A stretch of DNA of 58,148 nt from Vibrio ostreicida. GTDB lineage: Bacteria > Pseudomonadota > Gammaproteobacteria > Enterobacterales > Vibrionaceae. Every line of letters starts with the position of its first letter. The first letter of the stretch is position 1. The stretch is taken from the NCBI RefSeq assembly GCF_013074385.2, contig NZ_JABEYA020000021.1, positions 1-58,148 of the forward strand. The letters are read 5' to 3'. The notes under the pieces were generated by a model. It saw nothing but the letters and a program-made list of their open reading frames with translations, did no database searches and was not told the DNA's origin. Position numbers and translations under genes: made by a program. Below are positions 44,344 through 52,167 of the stretch, one piece after another.

Positions 44344-44598
44344 CTATTCTGCATGCATTCCTTTCTTAATTAAGTATAGATAGGGCAGTGTTTCTGTTTG
44401 CGATGCCAGTAGCTGGTGGTCCATAAACCGACAAAAGCTGGGAATATCGCGGGTGGTTGATGGGTCATCCGCTTTAACGAGCAGCACTTCGCCATCTTGC
44501 ATCTTTCTAATGGTCTTTCTGACCATCATTACGGGCTCAGGACAACGCATTCCCTCTGCTTCTAGTGTGGTCGTTGCCTGTTTTACGTTTAATGTCAT
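44344..44598 (-). CDS. tusA: Sulfur carrier/sulfurtransferase TusA
   Basis: TusA accepts sulfur from IscS and passes it on for 2-thiouridine at U34 of tRNAs and other uses. The 84-residue protein has the signature GMRCPEPVMMVRK with the active cysteine at Cys19, as in E. coli. The length matches the family (81). It is convergent with the preceding small gene. Confidence 0.93.
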   Translation of the reverse strand: MTLNVKQATTTLEAEGMRCPEPVMMVRKTIRKMQDGEVLLVKADDPSTTRDIPSFCRFMDHQLLASQTETLPYLYLIKKGMHAE

Positions 44599-44688
44599 CG
44601 TTGCATCATTATTTGTCGTTTCTGGTAGTAGATAATACTGGCGAAGAAAAAATATTCAATAACCTCTTGGCAAACCGAATAAATTGAT

Positions 44689-44701
44689 TTAACTTAGTTA
44701 A
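44689..44701. repeat. Perfect palindrome upstream of the 57-residue ORF
   Basis: TTAACT-T-AGTTAA is a 13-bp perfect palindrome, 26 bp before the start of the small ORF at 44728. It looks like an operator but no regulator is identified. Confidence 0.35.
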
Positions 44702-44727
44702 CAACTTGGTAACATTCGGGTGGGCCT

Positions 44728-44901
44728 ATGACAGTGCTGGATCGCGTCACTACATACTCAGTATTGTGTCTGCTCTCCCTTTGCGCACTTGTTTTTCGTT
44801 CATCTGAAGATGTTTCCCTAATGCCTTTACTTGGCGTGGTTGCGACGGTCTTAGGAATTTGGCTAGAAATGCACAGTTATTCAGGGGCATCAGACACGTA
44901 A
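44728..44901 (+). CDS. 57-residue small membrane protein, unknown
   Basis: I do not recognise it. The ATG is at 44728 and the TAA at 44899-44901. The product has two hydrophobic segments (YSVLCLLSLCALVF, about 10-23, and LMPLLGVVATVLGIWL, about 31-46) joined by a short RSSED turn, a two-helix hairpin. The ribosome site is weak (GGGTGGG). It lies alone between tusA and a LysR gene. A hairpin with eight Ts follows at 44986-45010. Short length makes chance possible. Confidence 0.5.
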   Translation: MTVLDRVTTYSVLCLLSLCALVFRSSEDVSLMPLLGVVATVLGIWLEMHSYSGASDT

Positions 44902-44914
44902 AATACAGATTGAC

Positions 44915-44927
44915 CTTTATTATAAAG
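44915..44927. repeat. Perfect palindrome after the 57-residue ORF
   Basis: CTTTAT-T-ATAAAG is a 13-bp perfect palindrome 14 bp past the ORF stop. GAC/GTC flanks extend it imperfectly. It may be an operator or a chance A/T-rich palindrome. Confidence 0.3.
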
Positions 44928-44985
44928 TCACCCCACTACCACGTTCAATGATATTCCAACACTATCCCCAGTTTTCTTGGGCTTC

Positions 44986-45010
44986 CCCGCTGAAAGGCGG
45001 GATTTTTTTT
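44986..45010 (+). terminator. Strong intrinsic terminator, 3' end of a small transcript
   Basis: CCCGC (44986-44990) pairs with GCGGG (44997-45001) around TGAAAG, followed after one A by eight Ts (45003-45010). Just upstream CCCAG-TTTTCT-TGGG gives another small hairpin. It ends either the small ORF's mRNA or a short RNA from this gap. Strand is fixed by the T run. Confidence 0.75.
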
Positions 45011-45190
45011 GCCTACGGTTTGAGCGCGGGTGTTCATCGTTTTCCCTACTCAAACGACATCCAAACAGGATCTTTCTCAATTCAATTATCCGGATGAGCG
45101 TTGGATTTTCACTCGCTCCTATGAACATTTATGTTGGTCGTTATACGGAGTACAATTAACCAAATACTCTATGAACAACATCGAGAATGT

Positions 45191-46132
45191 GTGCAACTGG
45201 AAGATATCTATCGCCGTGATTTGAATCTGTTGGTGGCGCTTCGGGTGTTAGTCGAAGAGCGCAGCGTGAGTAAAGCCGCCCATCGACTCAACTTGAGCCA
45301 ATCGGCGATGAGCCGTGTGTTAGGTCGACTGAGGAATATGTTAGGCGATCCCTTGTTCAGCCGACAAGGGCAGCGATTAATTCCAACGGAAAAAGCATTG
45401 GAAATTAATCAGGCTTTGGGAGAGCCACTTGAAGGCTTGTGCCGAGTGCTTAGCCCAATGCAGGCAGAGCCGAAAAGCTATAATCAGTCGTTTGTTATCG
45501 CGACAACGGATTATGCCATGCAGACAATACTGCCTTTTGCTCTGCGGCGTATTTATCGAGAAGCCCCTAATATAGCAATTAATTTTATACCGATACAGCA
45601 TGATAGCCTTGCAAATCAGCTGACTTTTGGTGGGGCTGATTTGGCGATTTGTCGACCAACGGAGCCGATAGAACCACTGCAAAGCGATACGCTTGGTCGA
45701 GTGGGTGTGTCGTGTTTAGTTTCTAAGCATCACCCCTTGGCAGAGGCAAAGCTCAGTTTGCCAGATTATTTAAAGTACCCTCATGCGATGATTGCCATTA
45801 GTGAGGGTGTCAGCGCGTTAATAGAGCAAGCTTTGATCATGCAACCCAAACCCAACATAATGTTGCGAGCTTATCATCTCGAAGCGGCGCTAGCGATGGT
45901 TGATGAACTGCCATTGATCATTACCGTCCCTGCTGATTTGGCCTATTTGGTTGCAGAACGTTATGAGTTGGTGGTGAAACCAGTCCCGTTTGATATCACA
46001 CCGTTTGACTACTTTATGATTTGGCACTCTCGCTGTGAGCATTCGCCAGCTCAAGTGTGGCTGCGATCAGTACTTCGTGAAGAGTGTCGTCGTCTTATTG
46101 CAAAAAGGATTGATGATGTGGGGCTGGATTGA
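45191..46132 (+). CDS. LysR-family transcriptional regulator
   Basis: A LysR-type regulator of 313 residues when started at GTG 45191 (MQLEDIYRRDLNLLVALRVL). The frame stays open 20 codons further upstream but that part is not family-like. The winged helix-turn-helix is RSVSKAAHRLNLSQSAMSRVLGRLR (about residues 25-49; core KAAHRLNLSQSAMSR), followed by GDPLFSRQGQRLIPTEKA and the ligand-binding domain. It converges on acuI with a 69-bp gap. Target and effector are unknown. Its best DNA-binding resemblance is to the LeuO/NodD branch, an impression only. Confidence 0.85.
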   Translation: MQLEDIYRRDLNLLVALRVLVEERSVSKAAHRLNLSQSAMSRVLGRLRNMLGDPLFSRQGQRLIPTEKALEINQALGEPLEGLCRVLSPMQAEPKSYNQSFVIATTDYAMQTILPFALRRIYREAPNIAINFIPIQHDSLANQLTFGGADLAICRPTEPIEPLQSDTLGRVGVSCLVSKHHPLAEAKLSLPDYLKYPHAMIAISEGVSALIEQALIMQPKPNIMLRAYHLEAALAMVDELPLIITVPADLAYLVAERYELVVKPVPFDITPFDYFMIWHSRCEHSPAQVWLRSVLREECRRLIAKRIDDVGLD

Positions 46133-46162
46133 TGTTGTCACGGATGAAGGAAATATGCTCAA

Positions 46163-46188
46163 GGATCTCCGTAATAAAACAGAGATCC
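46163..46188. terminator. Weak hairpin between the LysR gene and acuI
   Basis: GGATCTC (46163-46169) pairs with GAGATCC (46182-46188) around a 12-nt loop, with GTCTCTCT after it. Genes converge here. The stem is short and the U-tract poor, so it is tentative. Confidence 0.4.
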
Positions 46189-46201
46189 GTCTCTCTCAGG
46201 A

Positions 46202-47182
46202 TTACAGCTTAATCACGATACGCCCAGTGACTTGGCCATGAACAATATCATCGGCGAAGGCTGGTGCCTGTGCCAATTCAATTTCGGTACAAGCCTGAGT
46301 AAAATAGTCTTCTGGCAGTACCTCAACCAGCTTTTCCCAAGCGGCGATGCGCTTTTCCACTGGGCACATGACGGAGTCGATGCCTTGAAGCCTAACGTTG
46401 CGTAATATAAATGGCATTACTGTGGTCGGTAAATCGAAGCCGCCAGCCAATCCACACGCAGCCACTGCGCTATTGTAATCCATTTGAGCCAAGACCTTGG
46501 CTAATACTTTACTGCCCACTGTATCAATGGCCCCAGCCCAAATTTGCTTTTCAAGTGGTCGGGAAGGGGTTTCAAACTCTGTTCGTTCAATGATGCGACT
46601 TGCCCCCAGACCCTCTAATAGAAGGCCATTTTCTTTCGCTCGTCCTGTGATGGCTGCGACTTGGTAACCAAGTTGGCTAAGTAGGCAGACTGCTACGGAT
46701 CCAACCCCCCCACTCGCACCGGTGACGAGAATTTCTCCATTGCTGGGTTTGATGCCCGCATCGATGAGTGCTTGGACGCAGAGCATGGCGGTTAATCCGG
46801 CAGTACCGACCATCATGGCTTTTTTACTGCTCAGCCCTTTGGGCAAGGGGACCAGCCAGTCCGCGTTGAGACATGCACGTTGAGCCATCCCACCCCAATG
46901 ATTCTCTCCTACGCCCCAACCGGTCAGAACAACCTTGTCACCAGCTTGATAGCGTTGATCATCGGAATGGGCTACGGTCCCAGCGAAGTCGATACCTGGC
47001 ACCATAGGGAAATTACGTATTATTTTACCTTTACCAGTGATCGCCAGACCATCTTTATAATTGAGAGAAGAGTACTCAACATCAATCATTACGTTCCCTG
47101 CGGGTAACTGGGTGTCGTCAATTTTTTCAATTGAGGAAGTAGTGCGTGTGTCTTCTTGTTTCAAAATCAGGGCATTAAACAT
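46202..47182 (-). CDS. acuI: Acryloyl-CoA reductase AcuI / YhdH family quinone oxidoreductase-like protein
   Basis: AcuI is a zinc-free medium-chain reductase that uses NADPH to convert toxic acryloyl-CoA to propionyl-CoA; in marine bacteria it protects cells during DMSP breakdown. The 326-residue protein has SSLNYKDGLAITG near 38-50, the NADPH loop TGASGGVG at 154-161 and the lengths of E. coli YhdH (324). It is convergent with the LysR gene. The acryloyl-CoA role is inferred from family. Confidence 0.85.
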   Translation of the reverse strand: MFNALILKQEDTRTTSSIEKIDDTQLPAGNVMIDVEYSSLNYKDGLAITGKGKIIRNFPMVPGIDFAGTVAHSDDQRYQAGDKVVLTGWGVGENHWGGMAQRACLNADWLVPLPKGLSSKKAMMVGTAGLTAMLCVQALIDAGIKPSNGEILVTGASGGVGSVAVCLLSQLGYQVAAITGRAKENGLLLEGLGASRIIERTEFETPSRPLEKQIWAGAIDTVGSKVLAKVLAQMDYNSAVAACGLAGGFDLPTTVMPFILRNVRLQGIDSVMCPVEKRIAAWEKLVEVLPEDYFTQACTEIELAQAPAFADDIVHGQVTGRIVIKL

Positions 47183-47477
47183 AGGTGCTCTCCACGACAG
47201 GTAGAAAATAATCTAAAACTGGTTTTTGAGTGTAGTCTGAAAGTGGCTATGAATTAAATGAAACTTTAGCATTAGATACATGCATAAAGGACATGAATTC
47301 AAAGACAAAACAGCGTCATTGGCAAGCGTTTGGGCAAAGAAAGCAGGTCTATAAAGCGTGATTGCCTTGCTGGCTTTGGTAAAAATGGAGATGTAAATGG
47401 CGTGCTAGCAAGGACTGTCGCTGCACTTAAACCTTTCATTTGGCAGCCACATATCAATGATGAGGTGGCGCTGACAT
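47183..47477. other. Intergenic region with no identified gene
   Basis: This stretch between acuI and the ilv operon hairpin holds no gene I can identify. Two overlapping plus-strand frames stay open for short distances: MNSKTKQRHWQAFGQ from 47294 (22 residues), and a startless run ending QPHINDEVALT at about 47476. They could be remnants of a lost gene. No RNA gene is recognised. Confidence 0.4.
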
Positions 47478-47516
47478 AAGCATGCCCTAAGTTTCGAGTA
47501 AACTTAGGGCATGCTT
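47478..47516 (-). terminator. Long perfect hairpin after ilvA
   Basis: A perfect 17-bp stem (47478-47494 with 47500-47516, core GCATGCCCTAAG/CTTAGGGCATGC) around a CGAGT loop, 16 nt past the ilvA stop. It lacks a clear T run on the minus strand, so it may act as a 3' protection structure or a weak terminator rather than a classic terminator. Confidence 0.65.
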
Positions 47517-47532
47517 GGTTTGTCGATCTATT

Positions 47533-49065
47533 TTAGGCCGAGAGGAAAAACTGATAGGAGGGGTTATCGGTTTCATCTTTGTACTGATAACCCAGCTCGC
47601 GTAAGTGAGTAGAAAAACGGGAGAGATCTGACTCATCCAGCTCAAAGCCACACAGAACACGACCATAATCGGCGCCGTGATTGCGATAGTTAAAAAGGCT
47701 AATATTCCAATGCGTTCCTAATGTACTGAGAAACTTAAGTAATGCACCAGGGTACTCAGGGAACTCAAAGCTATATAGCCGCTCTTTAAGAGGTTTTGAG
47801 GGTTTTCCACCAATCATATAACGAACGTGTAGCTTAGCCATTTCATCGTCAGATAAGTCGACAACGGGATAGCCACCGTTACGCAGATCCTGAATGATAT
47901 GCACCAGCTCCTCTTGGCCCGCTTGTAAACGTACCCCAACGAATATATTGGCGAGTTTGCTGTCATTGTAGCGATAGTTGAATTCGGTGACTGCCCGTCC
48001 GCCGATAAGGTGGCAAAAATCATAGAACGCCCCTTGACGTTCTGGAATCGTTACCGCCAGTAAACCTTCTCGCTTTTCACCCAGTTCACATCGCTCAGAA
48101 ACGTAGCGAAGGCCATGGAAGTTGGTATTCGCCCCCGACAAAACGGTGCTGAGATTTTTGTCCTTAAGTTGTTGCTCTTCAGCGTACTTCTTAAGCCCCG
48201 CCAAAGCCAATGCCCCAGAGGGTTCTGCAATGGCGCGTGTATCTTCAAAAATATCTTTGACAGCAGCACAAATTTCATCGCTGGACACAGTAACATGGCC
48301 ATCAATGTGGGCTTGGCAAAGTCGAAACGTTTCTTCTCCAATGCGCTTTACCGCCACGCCATCAGCAAACATACTGACTTGATCAATGATGACGGGCTCG
48401 CCCGCGTCGAGCGCGGCTTTTAAGCACGCAGAATCTTCTGGCTCTACTGCAATCACTTTAATTTCAGGCATCAGTTGTTTCACAAGCACGGCGACGCCAG
48501 CCGCTAGCCCACCCCCGCCGACGGGAACAAAAATATAGTCTAAGTGCCCGTTTTGCTGGAGCATTTCCATGCCAATCGTCCCCTGACCGGCAATGACCAG
48601 AGGATGGTCGAAAGGAGGGACAAAGGTATAACCATGCTGCTTGGATAAATGTTCTGCCTGAGCTTTCGCTTCATCAAAATTGTTGCCATGCAGCACCACA
48701 TGGCCGCCGAACCCACGCACAGCATCAACCTTGATATCGGGCGTGGTTTTTGGCATCACTATGGTGGTTTTTATCCCAAGCTTCTTGCCTGATAATGCCA
48801 TGCCCTGAGCATGGTTACCGGCGGAAGCGGCAATGACACCTGCCTCTTTTTGTTCGGTAGACAAGCTGGCGACCATATTGTAAGCACCACGAAGCTTAAA
48901 GGAGTGAACGGGTTGACGGTCTTCTCGCTTTATCTGAACCTGATTACCAATACGTGCTGCAAGACGTGGCATGTCTTGAAGTGGTGTGACGGTGGCCACC
49001 TCATAGACTGGAGCTCTGAGAATTTGGCGCAGATAATCTGCGCCAGTCTGGTTAGTCAGAGTCAT
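47533..49065 (-). CDS. ilvA: Threonine ammonia-lyase (deaminase), biosynthetic
   Basis: IlvA converts threonine to 2-oxobutanoate, the first step to isoleucine, and is inhibited by isoleucine. The 510 residues (514 in E. coli) have the PLP lysine Lys57 in VHSFKLRGAY, the glycine loop GGGGLAAG, and two C-terminal ACT-like regulatory domains (about 325-510). It is the last gene of ilvLGMEDA, 3 nt after ilvD. Confidence 0.96.
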   Translation of the reverse strand: MTLTNQTGADYLRQILRAPVYEVATVTPLQDMPRLAARIGNQVQIKREDRQPVHSFKLRGAYNMVASLSTEQKEAGVIAASAGNHAQGMALSGKKLGIKTTIVMPKTTPDIKVDAVRGFGGHVVLHGNNFDEAKAQAEHLSKQHGYTFVPPFDHPLVIAGQGTIGMEMLQQNGHLDYIFVPVGGGGLAAGVAVLVKQLMPEIKVIAVEPEDSACLKAALDAGEPVIIDQVSMFADGVAVKRIGEETFRLCQAHIDGHVTVSSDEICAAVKDIFEDTRAIAEPSGALALAGLKKYAEEQQLKDKNLSTVLSGANTNFHGLRYVSERCELGEKREGLLAVTIPERQGAFYDFCHLIGGRAVTEFNYRYNDSKLANIFVGVRLQAGQEELVHIIQDLRNGGYPVVDLSDDEMAKLHVRYMIGGKPSKPLKERLYSFEFPEYPGALLKFLSTLGTHWNISLFNYRNHGADYGRVLCGFELDESDLSRFSTHLRELGYQYKDETDNPSYQFFLSA

Positions 49066-49068
49066 AAG

Positions 49069-50910
49069 CTAGTCCTCTAGCTTAGATTTGTCTCGCACCG
49101 CGCCTTTGTCTGCGCTGGTTGCCAAATTTGCATAAGCTCTTAAGGCAAAAGACACCTCACGCTGACGGTCAACAGGCTTCCAACCTTGCTGATCTTGCTG
49201 TTCGCGGCGAGCCGATAGCTCAGCATCAGTCAGTTCTAACGTAATGGAGCGATTGGGGATATCAATGGTGATAATATCGCCATCTTTTACTAATCCCAGC
49301 GTGCCGCCGCTGGCCGCTTCCGGAGAAACGTGTCCAATTGATAGGCCTGATGTACCGCCAGAAAAACGACCATCGGTTAGCAGCGCACACGATTTACCCA
49401 GCCCCATAGATTTGAGGTAAGTGGTGGGATAGAGCATTTCCTGCATACCAGGCCCCCCTTTAGGGCCTTCGTAGCGGATGACGACGACGTCACCGGCTGT
49501 TACTTTGCCACCTAGGATGCCTTCTACCGCGGTATCTTGGCTTTCAAAGACAATCGCTGGTCCCTGAAATGTCAAATTATCTTCATCGACACCTGCGGTT
49601 TTGACGATACAGCCGTCGGTAGCAATATTACCTGATAGTACGGCTAAGCCGCCTTCTTGACTGAACGCGTTTTCCTTGGTGCGGATACAGCCATTTTGGC
49701 GGTCATCATCCAGACGATCCCATCGACAATCTTGTGAAAAGGCTTTAGTGGTACGGATCCCAGCGGGTCCGGCGCGAAAGAAGCTTAATACATCGGCATC
49801 ATCGGTCTGCATGATGTCATAGTGAGACAACTGCTCCTTCATCGACATACCCAGCACCGTGTTAGTGTCACTATTGAGCAGGCCTGCGCGATCTAGCTCA
49901 CCGAGGATCGCCATAACACCACCCGCTCGGTGAACGTCTTCCATATGATATTTTGGTGTCGACGGGGCAACTTTGCACAAATGTGGGACTCGGCGAGACA
50001 TCTCATCGATATCCGTCATATCAAAGTCGATGTCACCTTCTTGTGCCGCGGCAAGTAAGTGAAGGACCGTATTACTGGAACCTCCCATCGCGATATCCAG
50101 CGCCATGGCATTTTCAAAGGCCTGTCGGTTGGCTATGTTGCGGGGTAGTGCGGAATCATCATCTTGCTGATAGTAGCGTTTAGTCAGTTCAACAACCCGT
50201 TTCCCTGCATTGATAAACAATTGTTCACGGTCAGCATGAGTGGCAAGCATTGAGCCATTACCTGGTTGAGACAAGCCAAGAGCTTCGGTTAAACAGTTCA
50301 TTGAGTTGGCGGTAAACATACCGGAGCATGATCCACAGGTTGGGCACGCTGAGCGCTCGATCTGCTCACTTTGCTCGTCAGAAACCGTTGGATCTGCCCC
50401 TTGAATCATGGCATCAACCAAATCAAGTTTGATGATTTGATCAGACAGTTTGGTTTTCCCAGCCTCCATAGGACCGCCAGAAACGAAAATCACGGGAATG
50501 TTGAGACGCATCGCAGCCATCATCATCCCCGGAGTGATTTTGTCACAGTTAGAAATACACACCATGGCATCTGCGCAGTGAGCATTGACCATGTATTCGA
50601 CTGAGTCAGCGATCAGCTCACGAGATGGCAAAGAGTAAAGCATGCCTCCGTGACCCATTGCGATGCCATCATCGACGGCAATGGTATTGAATTCTTTGGC
50701 GATACCGCCCGCTTTTTCAATTTCACGTGCCACAAGTTGGCCCATGTCTTTGAGGTGTACGTGGCCGGGCACGAACTGAGTAAAAGAATTTACTACAGCA
50801 ATAATCGGCTTACCAAAATCTTCATCTTTTACACCCGTTGCGCGCCAAAGGGCGCGTGCGCCCGCCATATTGCGACCGTGTGTGGTGGTCGCGGATCTGT
50901 ATTTAGGCAT
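49069..50910 (-). CDS. ilvD: Dihydroxy-acid dehydratase
   Basis: IlvD dehydrates the dihydroxy acids of both the isoleucine and valine branches with an iron-sulfur cluster. The 613-residue protein has the cluster cysteine Cys122 in SNCDKITPGMMM, and Cys189, Cys192 and Cys195 in ACPTCGSCSG, in the places of the E. coli enzyme. It is 12 nt after ilvE and 3 nt before ilvA. Confidence 0.97.
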   Translation of the reverse strand: MPKYRSATTTHGRNMAGARALWRATGVKDEDFGKPIIAVVNSFTQFVPGHVHLKDMGQLVAREIEKAGGIAKEFNTIAVDDGIAMGHGGMLYSLPSRELIADSVEYMVNAHCADAMVCISNCDKITPGMMMAAMRLNIPVIFVSGGPMEAGKTKLSDQIIKLDLVDAMIQGADPTVSDEQSEQIERSACPTCGSCSGMFTANSMNCLTEALGLSQPGNGSMLATHADREQLFINAGKRVVELTKRYYQQDDDSALPRNIANRQAFENAMALDIAMGGSSNTVLHLLAAAQEGDIDFDMTDIDEMSRRVPHLCKVAPSTPKYHMEDVHRAGGVMAILGELDRAGLLNSDTNTVLGMSMKEQLSHYDIMQTDDADVLSFFRAGPAGIRTTKAFSQDCRWDRLDDDRQNGCIRTKENAFSQEGGLAVLSGNIATDGCIVKTAGVDEDNLTFQGPAIVFESQDTAVEGILGGKVTAGDVVVIRYEGPKGGPGMQEMLYPTTYLKSMGLGKSCALLTDGRFSGGTSGLSIGHVSPEAASGGTLGLVKDGDIITIDIPNRSITLELTDAELSARREQQDQQGWKPVDRQREVSFALRAYANLATSADKGAVRDKSKLED

Positions 50911-50922
50911 TTTACTACTTCC

Positions 50923-51867
50923 TTATTTTGTCGCGTTTGCTGGGTAAACGTAATCTAACCAGCCCCACTTGTCTTCAGTGGTGCCGTTGAACAGGCCAAA
51001 GTAAGCTTCCTGAAGCTCTTTGGTTATTGGGCCTCGTTTTCCGCTGCCCACGTCTATTTTATCAATGGTTGCAACAGGAACGACCTCTGCTGCTGTACCT
51101 GTCATAAAAACTTCATCCGCTAGGTAAAGCGCTTCACGAGCGATGTTGATCTCACGAACCTCATACCCTTTATCATGTGCAATGGTCATGATGGAGTCGC
51201 GTGTGATACCGGGTAAGATGGCGCTGGTGGCGGGAGGGGTCAAGAGAACACCATCTTTGATGACAAAGATGTTCTCACCCGCCCCTTCAGACAGGTAGCC
51301 ATCGACACTTAAAGCGATACCCTCATCGTAACCATTGCGACGGGCTTCGCCACCGACCAGCAGTGAAGAAAGGTAGTTTCCACCCGCTTTGGCGGCTGTT
51401 GGTATGGTGTTAGGTGCGGCACGGTTCCAGCTTGAAATCATGGCATTCACACCATTTTCCAGTGCTTCTTCACCGAGGTAAGAGCCCCATGGAAAGGCGG
51501 CGATGATCAAGTCCATTTCTGTACCGACAGGAGGACAAACGCCAAGGCCGACATTACCGACGAAACCCAAGGGGCGAATGTAGGCGCTGTTGAGTTTATT
51601 TTCGCGTAATGTTTGACGAGTTGCCTCCATGATCTCATCGACAGAATAGGGAATTGGGAAGCGATAGATTTTTGCAGAGTCTTTTAATCGTTTGGCGTGA
51701 TCTCGATGGCGAAAGACAATCGGACCTTTTGGAGTGTCATAACAACGCACGCCTTCAAAGACAGAAGTTCCGTAGTGCATGGCGTGAGTCAAGACGTGCA
51801 CGTTTGCTTCAGCCCAAGGGACGAGTTCGCCATTAAACCAAATGTAATCTGCTGTTTTTGTGGCCAT
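50923..51867 (-). CDS. ilvE: Branched-chain-amino-acid aminotransferase
   Basis: IlvE is the PLP aminotransferase that makes isoleucine, valine and leucine from their 2-oxo acids. With the start at ATG 51867 the protein is 314 residues and opens MATKTADYIWFNGELVPW. The PLP lysine is Lys160 in TAAKAGGNYLSS. The eight-residue upstream extension is not family-like. It is 14 nt after ilvM and 12 nt before ilvD. Confidence 0.96.
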   Translation of the reverse strand: MATKTADYIWFNGELVPWAEANVHVLTHAMHYGTSVFEGVRCYDTPKGPIVFRHRDHAKRLKDSAKIYRFPIPYSVDEIMEATRQTLRENKLNSAYIRPLGFVGNVGLGVCPPVGTEMDLIIAAFPWGSYLGEEALENGVNAMISSWNRAAPNTIPTAAKAGGNYLSSLLVGGEARRNGYDEGIALSVDGYLSEGAGENIFVIKDGVLLTPPATSAILPGITRDSIMTIAHDKGYEVREINIAREALYLADEVFMTGTAAEVVPVATIDKIDVGSGKRGPITKELQEAYFGLFNGTTEDKWGWLDYVYPANATK

Positions 51868-51881
51868 TGCTGCTTTCCTTA

Positions 51882-52166
51882 TTATGCACAAACTTTTTGT
51901 TGTAGGTTGTTATTCGGTAGAACATCATGAGGGATTTGTGTGACCTCTACAGTGCGAACATCCCAAAGTTTTTCGATTTGATTGGTGAGAAATGCAATTG
52001 GGCGATCACTGTCGACAATGATCTCGACACTGGCAATTTTGCTTTCATGGTTTTGGGTCCCCGCGACTTGCTTAACCACAAAGCCACGATGGCGAACCAC
52101 CCGAAGAACTCGCTCTAACAACACAGGCTTGTCATCGGCCTTAATGTCTAATAAATATCTTTCCAT
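51882..52166 (-). CDS. ilvM: Acetolactate synthase II small subunit
   Basis: IlvM is the regulatory subunit of acetolactate synthase II and contains one ACT domain. With the start at ATG 52166 it has 94 residues (MERYLLDIKADDKPVLLERV), near the E. coli 87. The start comes one base after the ilvG stop, giving tight coupling; the longer frame into ilvG is not used. ilvE follows after 14 nt. Confidence 0.93.
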   Translation of the reverse strand: MERYLLDIKADDKPVLLERVLRVVRHRGFVVKQVAGTQNHESKIASVEIIVDSDRPIAFLTNQIEKLWDVRTVEVTQIPHDVLPNNNLQQKVCA

Positions 52167-52167
52167 C

